Part shown: positions 1-9,509 of the stretch, one piece after another
How positions within the stretch are numbered: position 1 is the first letter of the stretch
Layout of the letters: the number at the start of each line of letters is the position of its first letter
Source of the DNA: Puccinia triticina
Taxonomy: Eukaryota > Basidiomycota > Pucciniomycetes > Pucciniales > Pucciniaceae
Direction of reading: 5' to 3'
DNA: 64,000 nucleotides
Assembly (NCBI RefSeq): GCF_026914185.1
Contig: NC_070563.1
Location: forward strand, 3,555,001-3,619,000
Notes under the pieces: model-generated
What the model saw: only the letters and a program-made list of their open reading frames with translations
Told to the model about the DNA's origin: nothing
Database searches by the model: none
Position numbers and translations under genes: made by a program

Positions 1-430
1 TGCTGTTGAGGCTGCCCTCGTGGGTGGTCCTAGAAATGAGATGAGGATCAAAAAGAGTGATAGCGTTGGGGGGGGATTTTTGAGAGACGACGGGGATGGA
101 ATACCGTCGGCGGTGGTTGGTTTGTTGAGGATCGGATGATGATGATAAGAGGATCAGGAATAGTGCTGGGGATACTGCCAGCGGATCAGAAAAAAAGGTG
201 ATGTAATTTCTCTTGGATCAGAGCAAGTCCCATGCCGTCCCATCCTCCAAGTTTGAACTCGAACTTGGACTTTGGGGAGTGACATGCCACAGGACATGTC
301 ATCACATCCTTAACTACACACAACAGAGAGCTAGGAAAGAAACCACAAACAAAGGAAAACAGCACAACAAACAGAGACAAAACCCACATAGCTATGTGTT
401 AGGACCAAGAAATATGAAGAGGTGATAAGT
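1..430 (-). mobile_element. LTR remnant of the Gypsy-B family, cut by window start
   Basis: The first ~300 bases align by eye with the reverse complement of 63030-63370 and, further in, with 60045-60060 read forward. Shared blocks include CTGCCCTCGTGG, GGGATTTTTGAGAG-like text, GATGGAATACC, CTTGGATCAGA and CATGCCGTCCCATCCTC. The A/C-rich stretch after 300 resembles the middle of the LTR at 60120-60300. By the orientation of Gypsy-B this LTR points to the minus strand. Its right edge is not resolved and may lie beyond 430; no internal element coding was recognised next to it. Confidence 0.55.
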
Positions 431-512
431 CAGAAGCAACAAAAAAAAAAAAAAAAAAATAACACCAAAACAAATAAAGTCAAGTTTGATCAAACTGAAT
501 AATAATATAATA

Positions 513-2069
513 CTAATGATGAAGAAGAGAAAAAAAATGAAACAAAAGAAATCTTGATGAGTCTTGAGGATCTTGATCTTGAGATGAATATCTTGAGGTG
601 TGAAAATGTTGATAATCTTGATCTTGAGGCTTAGAACCAGATTGAACACCACAGCGGCTTTTCCTGACCTCGTCAAGCCCAAGGCCAGGCATCAAGCCCC
701 TTCCCATGCTCATCTTCTTTTTCCTGCTCCCGATCCTCAACAGCAGAAGTGGTTTATGAGGGTGAGGTAAAGACAGCGCCAATGGGGCAGGAGACATGGC
801 TGGCGGTGAGGGAGCTTGGGACCGGCTGCTTGGCCCGGCCGCTGCCATTGCCCACCGCCACTGCCCTCATCTGAGTTATTGTTCTTTCTCCGGAGGCTGG
901 GGACGCCCATGATAAACATTGCAGCAGAGGGGGAGGGGTTCTTGAAGAGCTAAGAACGCACAGAGGTCATATAGAGGGGTATGAGGGTGCATGGTGAGAG
1001 GAGGGGGGAGGAGGAGGAAGGACCCAGGAGTGGAGTTTCTTGATAACCTGGTCAAGCGGGTTGTGGGGCAAAAAGGTATGGGAAAGGGGGCCAGCAGTCG
1101 CCGCCGCTGGCAAGTTGATATCATGCTGTTGGTGTTGTTGGGAGGAGGAGGAAGGACATGGAGGGTTAGAGAACGATGGGGGGCAGGAGGCGGCGGCAGA
1201 TGAGTGGGTAGAGAGGAAGTGGTTGCGGACGGCGCGTTTACTGATGAGAAGCTGGCGGTGGACCCAGGTGGAGAAGTTGAGGGAGCTCAGGAAGGCGTGT
1301 AGAAGGTAGAGACGGAGAAGCTGGCCATGAGCCGGGATCAAAACTCAAATGTGGTGGTGTGTTCCTTCAAGGATTTGAAGGAGGCTGTCCGGCGGGGCTC
1401 TCTGCCTATCGCTCTGTCCCCCGTCGAAAATATGAGCATATACTACTGTACTACCAAAATAAAAGATTAAGGAGGAGAAACCACTCACTCAACCACTGGC
1501 AGCAGGGGGTGAAGTAGCTTTGGCAATGGAGGGGCTTGGGGAACTGCCTAGGGAGCACGGAGAAATTCCAGGCAATGAAGATGTCAACCTGGTGGTAGTC
1601 CTTGCACTCAAGACAGAGCGGGAGCTGCTTGACCACCGCATTGTTCTTGTGCAGCACCTGCTCCGCTCCGTCAGCAGCCCAATGTCGTGGTTGAGAGTCG
1701 CAGACACAGCACATTCGGCCAGGGCTTCTCCTGCTATCGAGGTCGCCACCATTGTGTCGCCGAGACAGCTGTTGGATGAGAGAAATCAAGTCAGCCATAA
1801 TACACATAGCAATTGTGGAAGATTGAGGGACCAGACAACAAACAAGCCACTGAAGCTACCTCGGCGCCGAGTTAGTACTTGTTGATTGACCACCCCAGCC
1901 TGGCGAGAGCAACAAAAGCGCCCAGGGAGATCATCCAATGGCGAGGGCACCGCCTAGCGGTGGTCAGAGAATAGTATAGTCTGGTCAGGTTATGCAACAG
2001 TTGGCAGAGTTCATCGTTGTGCTCATGCTTACATATGTATTGAGTGCTTTTGCCCGCAATGGCCATCAT
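513..2069 (-). other. Unassigned region with minus-strand ORF fragments
   Basis: Several overlapping minus-strand ORFs of 60-124 codons occur here in different frames. The most protein-like is 1451-1807, with two Cys-x2-Cys pairs (CCVC near residue 33 and CLEC near residue 66) that could be a zinc-binding fold. A hydrophobic, Leu-rich piece lies at 967-1341 and another at 1872-2069. They could be exons of one decayed or spliced gene on the minus strand, but I could not join them with convincing splice sites and recognise no family. Treat this as unknown. Confidence 0.15.
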
Positions 2070-2579
2070 GGCACAACATTGTTGTGTGTAGGGAGCTTGG
2101 CAACGGCCTAATGGTTGAAACTGGGTACCAGGGTTGAGGCGTTGAGCTGGAGGGGAGAAGTTGGGCAGGTTTGTTGTGTCTGAATGGCTATTTAATCAAG
2201 CCTGATGATTAGTATTGTTTGCCCCAGGCATCCTCTGCCGCTGTAATTCCAGCGTGCGGTTTGTCCTCAACCCCCTCTGTTGTTGCACTTGCACAGTTTG
2301 AGGGGCTCTACTCGGTGGCCCCCCTTTGCATAATGCCTTTACTGCGCGCGCTGGGGGTCATCCACCCACTATTTTAAACCCTGCTAGACAGGGATGGATA
2401 GTGGGTCCAGTTTGTGGTGTTTGGATTTTGTTTTTGTGATTTGTTTTTTTGAAAGGGGAAACCCTTGCATTTTTTTTTTTGATTTGGTTAATTTTTAGGG
2501 GGAACCCTTGATCTTTGTTTCTGTGTTTCTCTGTCTTTAATAAACTTGGATGTATGTAAAAAATGTGAGAGACAAGAAA
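2070..2579. other. Intergenic, no gene seen
   Basis: No convincing ORF. The right half is T-rich, with a short direct repeat of the GGGGAAACCCTTG/GGGGGAACCCTTG kind at about 2455 and 2499 and an AATAAA at about 2539. It lies downstream of the hAT pseudogene and may hold the hAT element end, but no terminal repeat was identified. Confidence 0.4.
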
Positions 2580-4468
2580 TCAGGAATCATCTGGACTTTC
2601 GTTGTTGGATGAATGATTGATCCAGTCTTGACCGCAAACCAAAGCTTCAACGGTAGTGGGGTCTAGATTGCTGCAAAAGTCACTAAGGATACGACCCCCG
2701 GTTGAAAAGGCCGATTCAGAAGCTATTGACGTCATGGGGGCCATGAGAATTGTCTTTGCAAGTTTGGCCAGTGTTGGAAATTGGAGCTCGTTCACCTTCC
2801 ACCATTCTAGCAAGTTGAGCTTTGGGGCACTGTCCGTTTCTATTTTGACCGTTGGCTCCTGAAGGTATAAGTCGATTTCCGATGTGGCTGAAACAACTTG
2901 ATTTAATTTTTTCCCGGCTAGATAACGTTTGAAGGCATAGTCGGCAGTATCTTTGCTGTGGCACTGAATGCCGGCTTTTTCTGCTGAACAAGAGCTTGAG
3001 CCAATGGTATTATTCTTGCTGTAGCTGGTGAACCAGCTGTACAAAGTCTTCTTGGTCGAGGCAATTTCTTTGGCCGCTGCATTTGCACCGGGCTCCTCGG
3101 TTAGCATGAATTCCATGAGTTCGGTTTTGTAGCGGGGGTCAAATATCTGGGTGATGGAAGCAAATTGCTTCATGCCATCCCAATACTTCAGAAATTTTGA
3201 CTCCATCGGTTCAACAAGCTTGGCAATTTGGATGTGTTCGCTTGTTTTTCCATTGATTATTCCCTGATGGATTTGTTTGAAGTGTCTGAAAACTAAAGTA
3301 GCAGTTGGATACTTGGTTCCACCAAGTTCCAAAGTAGCTGAATCAAAAGATTGATCATCATTCTCAGTAATGTACAAAATATAAACTCTTGTTGTAAACA
3401 GTTGCTCACCTGTGTGGAACATGCTCAAGAATTTGCCAAGAGTCTCGAGCTGAGCCCATTCGTCATTGGATGGTTTGGAGAGATAATTTGCATCCTGCAT
3501 CGCTAGAGTCTTGTATGCGGCTTTATAAGGCAGGGATGACTTGATCATCAGGTAGGTGGAATTCCATCGAGTCGGTACGTCAACAGATGGCCAGGCCGTC
3601 AAATTCATCGATGACATCTCAATAGCTTCTTTGAAGGCTTGCTTTCTTGCCGGGGTTAACTTGATATACCTAACGCTATCCCTTATTTTATCAATGGCCA
3701 AAGATGAGGTTTTGAGGCCGTCTTTGACAATTAAATTTATGACGTGAGCTGCACATTGAATATGAAAGAATTGGCCGTCCAAATCTAAAGCCAAGTCCGC
3801 ACGATCCTTGAGGAGTACAGATTGGACTCGTTTCACCGCAACATTGTTTGAGCTTGCGTTGTCAACAGTTAAAAAGGCCACTTTGTTTTGGATTTTCCAT
3901 TCAAGCATTGTGGCGATAAGCTGTTCAGATATTGCAAATCCCGTGTGCGGAGAGGGCAAGATTTTGAAAGAGATGATTCGTTTGACAAGCTTCCAGTCAG
4001 GTGTCAAGAAGTGTGCAGTAATTACCATGTAACTATTTTGATTCAAGGAGGTCCACAGGTCGGTAGTAAGTGCAATTCAATTTGCTTGAGAGAGCTCGGT
4101 GGCAACATCTGATTTCATTGAGGTGTACATCTCCATGACATCGGCCTTGACAGTCATTCGCCCATAAAACTTGAACTTATGCTGTAGAGACGCAATGAAC
4201 TTGCGAAATAGAGGCTTCTCAACTGATCAAAAGGGGTTTGCCTCGGCAATGATCATCTGGGTCAGGAGATCCCTAGAGGTCTTCTGACTGAAAATCCACG
4301 GGGTTTCTGACAATCCTGATGCTCTTGAGTAGTTCAGGAGCGACTGATTCTCTTGATTTGTGAAGCTCTGACATCGCTTGACGTGGCGGCGTAAGTGGTT
4401 TGTTCCACTGGAGCTTTTTCCCAACATGACGGTCTAGCAGTATTTGCAGATCGCCTTGATAGTTTCAC

Positions 4469-4535
4469 CTGTGATGAAGTGATTAGTGTTCTCATTATCA
4501 AACATATCAATACAAAAATATAAGACCTCACTTAC
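4469..4535 (-). other. Intron of the hAT transposase gene
   Basis: 67 bp, GTAAGT donor (5' G at 4535) and CAG acceptor (4469-4471). It lies inside the BED finger coding sequence, between the VWDHF segment and the Cys-x2-Cys pair, and joins the two halves of the finger. Confidence 0.75.
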
Positions 4536-4679
4536 CTTGTCCTTGAGTAGTGAAATGATCCCAAACTTTGCTGGTAGTCTTTCTTCTCTTGTCGGGATGA
4601 TCGGAATCAGACTTGCAGTTGGTACTGGTAGCGGTAGCGGATTTCTTAGGAGAGGAGTCTTTCTCGGGTTGCTTCCGCT

Positions 4680-5597
4680 CACTGCAAGAAAAACTCTAGA
4701 AACTGCTTGCAGTTGAGATGCAAGAGCTCAAGGCAAGCTGTGCCTCATGCATGAATCAAGCACTGATTGATTCCATGCACATTGCCTCATTTATGCAAGA
4801 GTGAGTGTAGGTACAAAAAGCTGAGCACAGGAGTTGATACCTGTGCAAATTCCCCTTTCATGTGAAAATTCCCCTTTCATGTGCACATACCCCTTTCATG
4901 TGCACATATCCCTTTTGCATGCATTCACCCCTTTCATAATGTGTACATAGCCCTTTATGTGCACATACCCCTTTCATGTGTGTATATCCCTTTCATGTGC
5001 ATGTATCCCTTTCACAATGTGTACATACCCCTTTCATCATGTTTTCATGATCCTTTCATGTTTACATGTCCCCTTTGAGTTGTTTAAATCCCTTTCAATA
5101 CCCCTTTCATCATTCAGGTTTACATACCCCTTTGATTTTTACATATCCCTTTCATGTGCAAATACCCCTTACTGCACATCCCCCTTTCATGCATGAATAC
5201 CCCTTTCATGCATACATACCCCTTTCATCATGTGTACATATCCCTTTTATGTGTTAATACACCTCATCACATTCCCCTTTCATGTGTACATATTTCTTTC
5301 ATCTGTACATATCCCTTTCATGTGTACATACCCTTTTTATGTTATTCTGGCTGGATTCAATGGCGCATGGAGTGTTTAATAAAAGAAAACAAAAGGGTGC
5401 TCAGGGAGATGCTCATTTGCCTCAGCCTACTGCATGAGCACTACAGCATGTTCAACATTGAAATGCTGAACAAGGTACACACTTGATCAAGGTGCACCAG
5501 CACGGAATTTGAGTGCTTGACTCCAGCTTGAGCTGAGCCTTGATTGAAGCTTGCTGCATCTCAACTGCAAGCAGTTTCTAGAGTTTTTCTTGCAGTG
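4680..5597. mobile_element. Non-autonomous CACTG-ended DNA transposon (CACTA-like), 918 bp
   Basis: The ends are a perfect inverted repeat of about 42 bp, starting CACTGCAAGAAAAACTC at 4680 and ending with its complement ...CTTGCAGTG at 5597. The 3 bp target duplication GCT stands at 4677-4679 and 5598-5600. CACTA/G ends and a 3 bp duplication are the marks of the EnSpm/CACTA superfamily. No transposase is encoded; most of the interior is the minisatellite at 4845-5340. It interrupts exon 1 of the hAT transposase. Confidence 0.85.
4845..5340 (+). repeat. Minisatellite inside the CACTG element
   Basis: About 25 degenerate units of roughly 17-24 bp built on CCCCTTTCATGTGCACATA, with variants such as ATGTGTACATATCCCTTTCATG. 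The ORFs in it read as monotonous repeats (CTYPFH-like) in all three forward frames and are not genes. Spacing and sequence drift between units, so it is not a CRISPR array. Confidence 0.85.
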
Positions 5598-5832
5598 GCT
5601 TGAGCTTTTTGGCGATTGGGGTTGAAGGCGAATCAGAATCGTCAGAATCAATGTTGACAGGAATAGAAGAGCTGGGCTGCCCAGCCTCTTGCGAGATCAC
5701 ACCAGGCCGGGAGGCTGAGGGTGAGGTGGAAGATTCAGTTGAAGCCTGGTGGGTCGTCGTTTTCTTTTGGGCCTTTTTCTTGGTCGCCATGGTGTTGAGT
5801 CTTGACGTTGCAGGCGGCAGGCCGGGGATATA

Positions 5833-5993
5833 CGGGCTTACCTGGGATGTTGGTGATAAACAAGCAAAGAGAGTGAGGAAAAGAAGATTCACTGGCATCC
5901 CAGGAAGGAGGCTTTTAGAGTCAAACAGAAAACACAATAAAAGCATCACTACAACTAATATGCTAATAACAAATGTATACCCAACACGTAACA
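5833..5993 (-). repeat. Truncated 3' LTR of Copia-1
   Basis: Matches 17838-17999 almost base for base and ends, on the + strand, in ACACGTAACA before the purine-tract complement GCCACCCCCTCGAAAAG. The left edge is abrupt: identity stops after CGGGCTTACC, exactly where the LTR carries an intron-like GTAAGCCCG (minus strand). The 5'-flanking sequence of the hAT gene follows directly. Confidence 0.85.
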
Positions 5994-6317
5994 GCCACCC
6001 CCTCGAAAAGACTCCGACCATTGATCAAAAATTTGAGCACAAAAACAAGCAGAAGATGAGAAAGAGTAAAAAAAAACAATAGGAGAAAAAAAATTCAATA
6101 GAAAAAAAAACCTCAGAAGATAATGAACAAACAATATTAAAGCAGAAAAAAAAAATGATAAAAAGAAATGGAGAAGGAAATCCACAAGGGCGTCCGGGAC
6201 CTGTGGTTTAAGGCAAAAGAGAAACACAAGGGTGTCGTTATCTTAATCAAACAAACTCTTGTTAACAAATAAGACGGACAATTGCGGGGGGCGCATGATT
6301 GTTGCAGCTAGCGCATG

Positions 6318-9226
6318 CTATCCCCCCTGATACTTGCCATCGCGTATGCCACGTCCCGAGGGTGAAATTTTGAGGCTGGCTAAGATCCTCTCGAAAGGCA
6401 TGGGTCCAAGTGCCTTAGTCATGACGTCCGTGAGTTGTTGGTCCGTTGGAACCCATTCAATGGCAAGCCGTTTTTGATGCAATTGTTCATTCACATAGAA
6501 ATATTCACGATCTGAGTGACGTTTCCTTTTGTTGGCTGAATTGTCTTTGGAGATCTTTACTGCCGCGTTGTTATTGCACATCAATGTAGGGGTGATGGTT
6601 TGATTGGTCATGTCAAAGAACAATTCCTTCAACCACACCAAGTGGTGTGCAGCCCATCCAAGTGCCATGAATTCTGCATGACAAGTTGATGTTGCAACAG
6701 ATGGTTGCCACTTACTTGCCCAGAGTATCGGCGACCCAAAGAGAGTTGTCACCGAGCCGTGAGTAGACCTGGCGAACTCGCCACCCCAATTAGCATCCAC
6801 CCACGTTAGCATCCTGTTATCATCCTTATGAGGCTCGATCACGAGTTCTCGACACCCATAAGCTTTGATGTACCCTAGAGCTTGTTGCACTGCCGCCCAA
6901 TGACGCTTGACAGGAGCCTTAGAGAAACAAGACAAGAAACCAACGGCAAACAACAGATCCGGACGCGTAGCTACGGCTAGATAATTCAGCGAGCCAACAA
7001 TGGACAAGTACCCATTGGGATTAATAACTTCCTCATCCGACTGTGATGACGTTAGGGACTTAGTGTCTTTGATCGGCACAGCACGCGGAAGAGTTGCATC
7101 GGTGGTAAAAGTCTCGAGTATCTTGCGTGTCAAGAATGGTTGATAAAGCACAATTTTGTTGACCAATGGTTGTTCAACCTTGATTCCTACAATGTTGTGA
7201 ATTGCTCCCTCCCAGGTTGTCCTGAGCTTGGCCTTGAGAGCATGATGGCAGCTGAGGATGCCGTCACGACCCCGTCATCAACGTGAATCCAAACCAAAAT
7301 TGTCTCGCCGCTACGCTGCATGTGATAGAATGAATCATCATAATGGCTGATGGTGAACCCAATATCTTGCATCACTTGAACAAAGTGCTTCCACCAGCAC
7401 CTGCCGCCCTGCTTTGTGCCATAAAGTCCCTTGTCCAGCTTCAGAGACTTCCCACGGTGCTCCTCCGGCACAATCATGCCGTCCGGTATCTTGATCCAGA
7501 TGTCTTCATCAATCTCGCCGTGCAGGTATGCCACCGTAATATTGAAAGATTCAATTGACCACCCGTTCGCAGTAGCCACCGTGAACAGCATCCGGAGTGA
7601 AGCAAAAGTCGCCGTAGGAGCCCAAGTATTGTGATAGTCTTGACCAAAGATTTGACTGAAACCGCGGACAATATACCTTGCCTTGTATTTTTTGATTGTT
7701 CCATCCTGGTTTCTATTAATGTCAAACAGCCAGCGGGCATCAGTCTCCTTTCTGCCAGGGGGCACGTGTTTGAAGTGCCAAACTTTCATGCTCCAGATGT
7801 TAGACAGTTTGGTATCCACAGCGTCTGCCCATTGGTCCCTGTCCTTGCGCGCAACTGCCCGAGCATAATTTCGCAGCAGAAGCTGACTTTGAGTTATAGT
7901 TGAGAGTCCCGTCTTCTCAGGGGACTGCGCCTCAATGATTTTCTCGGCAGATTCCGTGCCAAGCACCAAAGCAGCATTGAAAATCATGGGAGAAGTCTCT
8001 TCAGTATTCAGTAGTCTGTCAATAGACCGTCGCACTGGCGGATTGCTCGAATCTTTTGTCAGTTCCTCATTGTGTCCAGGTATACAAAGAGCATCATTGT
8101 TGGTTGCCGTAGGTTCCGGCCCGTTGTTAAGAATTCTGTTCACAGAGTTTGAAGTTGTTGGAGTAGTGCGTACGGGTTCAGGAGGATTAATAGAAGATTG
8201 ATTCAAATAAGGAAATGTGGCAATGGAGGACTCGAAGAAGGTATTGTTTGTAGGTACCCAAAAAATCCAACCTTTGCCTCCTTGCACATAACCAACCAAG
8301 TTACAACGCCACGCTTGTTGGTCGGTCTTCTTCTTGTGGTAGAGATCGGGTTTGTGGACAAATGCTACTTCACCAAAAGTCCGTAGGCAATCAAAAATTG
8401 GTTTTTTACCAAACATGAGCTCAAGCGGTGTTTTGTCGCCAGTGAGTGAATTTATTAAGCAATTGTGTGTGAAATACCCCCAGAGATAAGCAAATCCCCA
8501 GAACTTTAAGGGGAGTCCCGAAGAGATCAGAGCCGTCCGCGCCATTTCACCCACGGTTTGGTGGAGACGTTCAGCCGCCCCATTTTGTCCCGGCTCATAC
8601 GGCATTGAGTGTTGGTGCTTGATTCCCTTGTCTTGAAGCCAACCAATGAATGCCTTAGACGTAAATTCACCACCACCATCCGTTCAAAATTGCTTGAGTT
8701 TCTTTCCGGTGAGCCGCTCCATCCGCTTGATGTACCATTTAAATTTCAAGCACACATCACTTTTGGCTTTGATCAAGAAACCTTCCGAGTAAGTCGTTGC
8801 CAAGTCCCTGAAGACAACTAAGTACTTGACGCCGCTAAATCCCTCGACAAATGGGCCCAGTACATCCGACACAATGGTGTCCATAGGGCACAATGCCGGC
8901 TCATCAGACAGACGATTGCCCCGGACCCGCTTACTTTTGCTGACAAGACAGTCTTTGCATACAAATTCCTTGTTCATTAACTTCTCAGGTAATCCTGGCA
9001 GACTTCCGATGGCACACATCTTAATGATTCTCTTCAAGCTTACATGCCCAAGTCGTCGATGCCACATCAGAGCATCAGAATTTTTAATGTTAATATTGCA
9101 AGCCGTGATTTCTGGGAGGATACTTGGAGAACTGGAAGGAGGAACAACAACAATAGGAAAGGAAGATTTGTCGATAATTGCTGGTATTTGCCATTGTCGA
9201 TTGATTGCAAAGGACTGTAATGAGAA
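6318..9226 (-). pseudogene. Copia-1 pol, distal part: GAG-pre-integrase, integrase, reverse transcriptase, RNase H
   Basis: Starting at the Gypsy-A junction, the minus strand reads the GAG-pre-integrase motif (LMWHRRLGHVSLKRI, then CKDC), the integrase core (VSDVLGPFVEG, TDGGGEF, NGAAERLHQTVGEMA), the reverse transcriptase with an intact WIHVDDGVV site, and RNase H (WVDANWGGEFARSTHG, HAEFMALGWA). It is broken by a TGA at 8684-8686 just before TDGGGEF, and by a frameshift near 7245 that separates 7187-8605 from 6318-7166. The parallel gene in Copia-2 (25733-28261) shows the unbroken arrangement. Not functional as it stands. Confidence 0.88.
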
Positions 9227-9231
9227 GCCAT

Positions 9232-9420
9232 TGTTAGGTTCAGCTATAGGGAGAAAGGATTGGCCACTGGTTTGTCTTCTAGTATGAAGTAAATTGCTAG
9301 ATGGGGAGATTTTGAGGATCTCTCCCCGGCTCCCCTTTGTTCTAGGGAGCTGTGACATGTGTATACAAAGAGGTAACATGTCCCTGGGCGGTCTATGGCG
9401 CGCGGGCGCAGCTCATAACA
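9232..9420 (-). repeat. 3' LTR of Gypsy-A
   Basis: 189 bp; reads TGTTATGAGC... to ...CTGAACCTAACA on the minus strand. It differs from 15601-15789 at six positions. The purine-rich run AAGGGCGGGATAG (minus strand, 9421-9433) lies directly before it and is the likely plus-strand primer. Confidence 0.93.
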
Positions 9421-9509
9421 CTATCCCGCCCTTAACGCCCAAGCCCCCGGCTCTGCGTCCTCTTTCCTGGGCAGCATTAAAAAACCCATTTGGGAAAAAG
9501 CTCAACCCT

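Larger units (their letters stand above)
2580..5790 (-). pseudogene. hAT-superfamily transposase, interrupted and with three in-frame stops
   Basis: Reads leftwards from ATG 5790-5788 to a stop at 2580. A lysine/serine-rich head is followed by a BED zinc finger (VWDHF on the first exon, CKYC and HLRRHVKRC after the intron), the RNase-H-like core (LTTDLWTS, CAAHVINLIVKDGL, PTRWNSTYLM) and the hATC dimerisation domain (ASESAFSTGGRILSDF). An intron at 4469-4535 starts GTAAGT and ends CACAG. Exon 1 is split by the CACTG element at 4680-5597; dropping it with one GCT copy puts 5598 and 4676 in one frame that reaches the BED motif. In-frame stops are TAG at 4434-4436 and TGA at 4227-4229 and 4077-4079. 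Both TGA codons sit in TTGA context. Family assignment is firm; the terminal repeats were not found. Confidence 0.88.

Noticed and set aside
4881..5486. Overlapping + strand ORFs rich in PFH, and a possible CRISPR-like array
   Set aside because: They are readings of a drifting minisatellite in three frames; units vary in length and there are no unique spacers.
5955..6227. Hydrophobic minus-strand ORFs at the Copia LTRs (also 17678-18000, 25096-25308, 30386-30769)
   Set aside because: They are translations of LTR pyrimidine tracts and are repeated wherever the LTR is.
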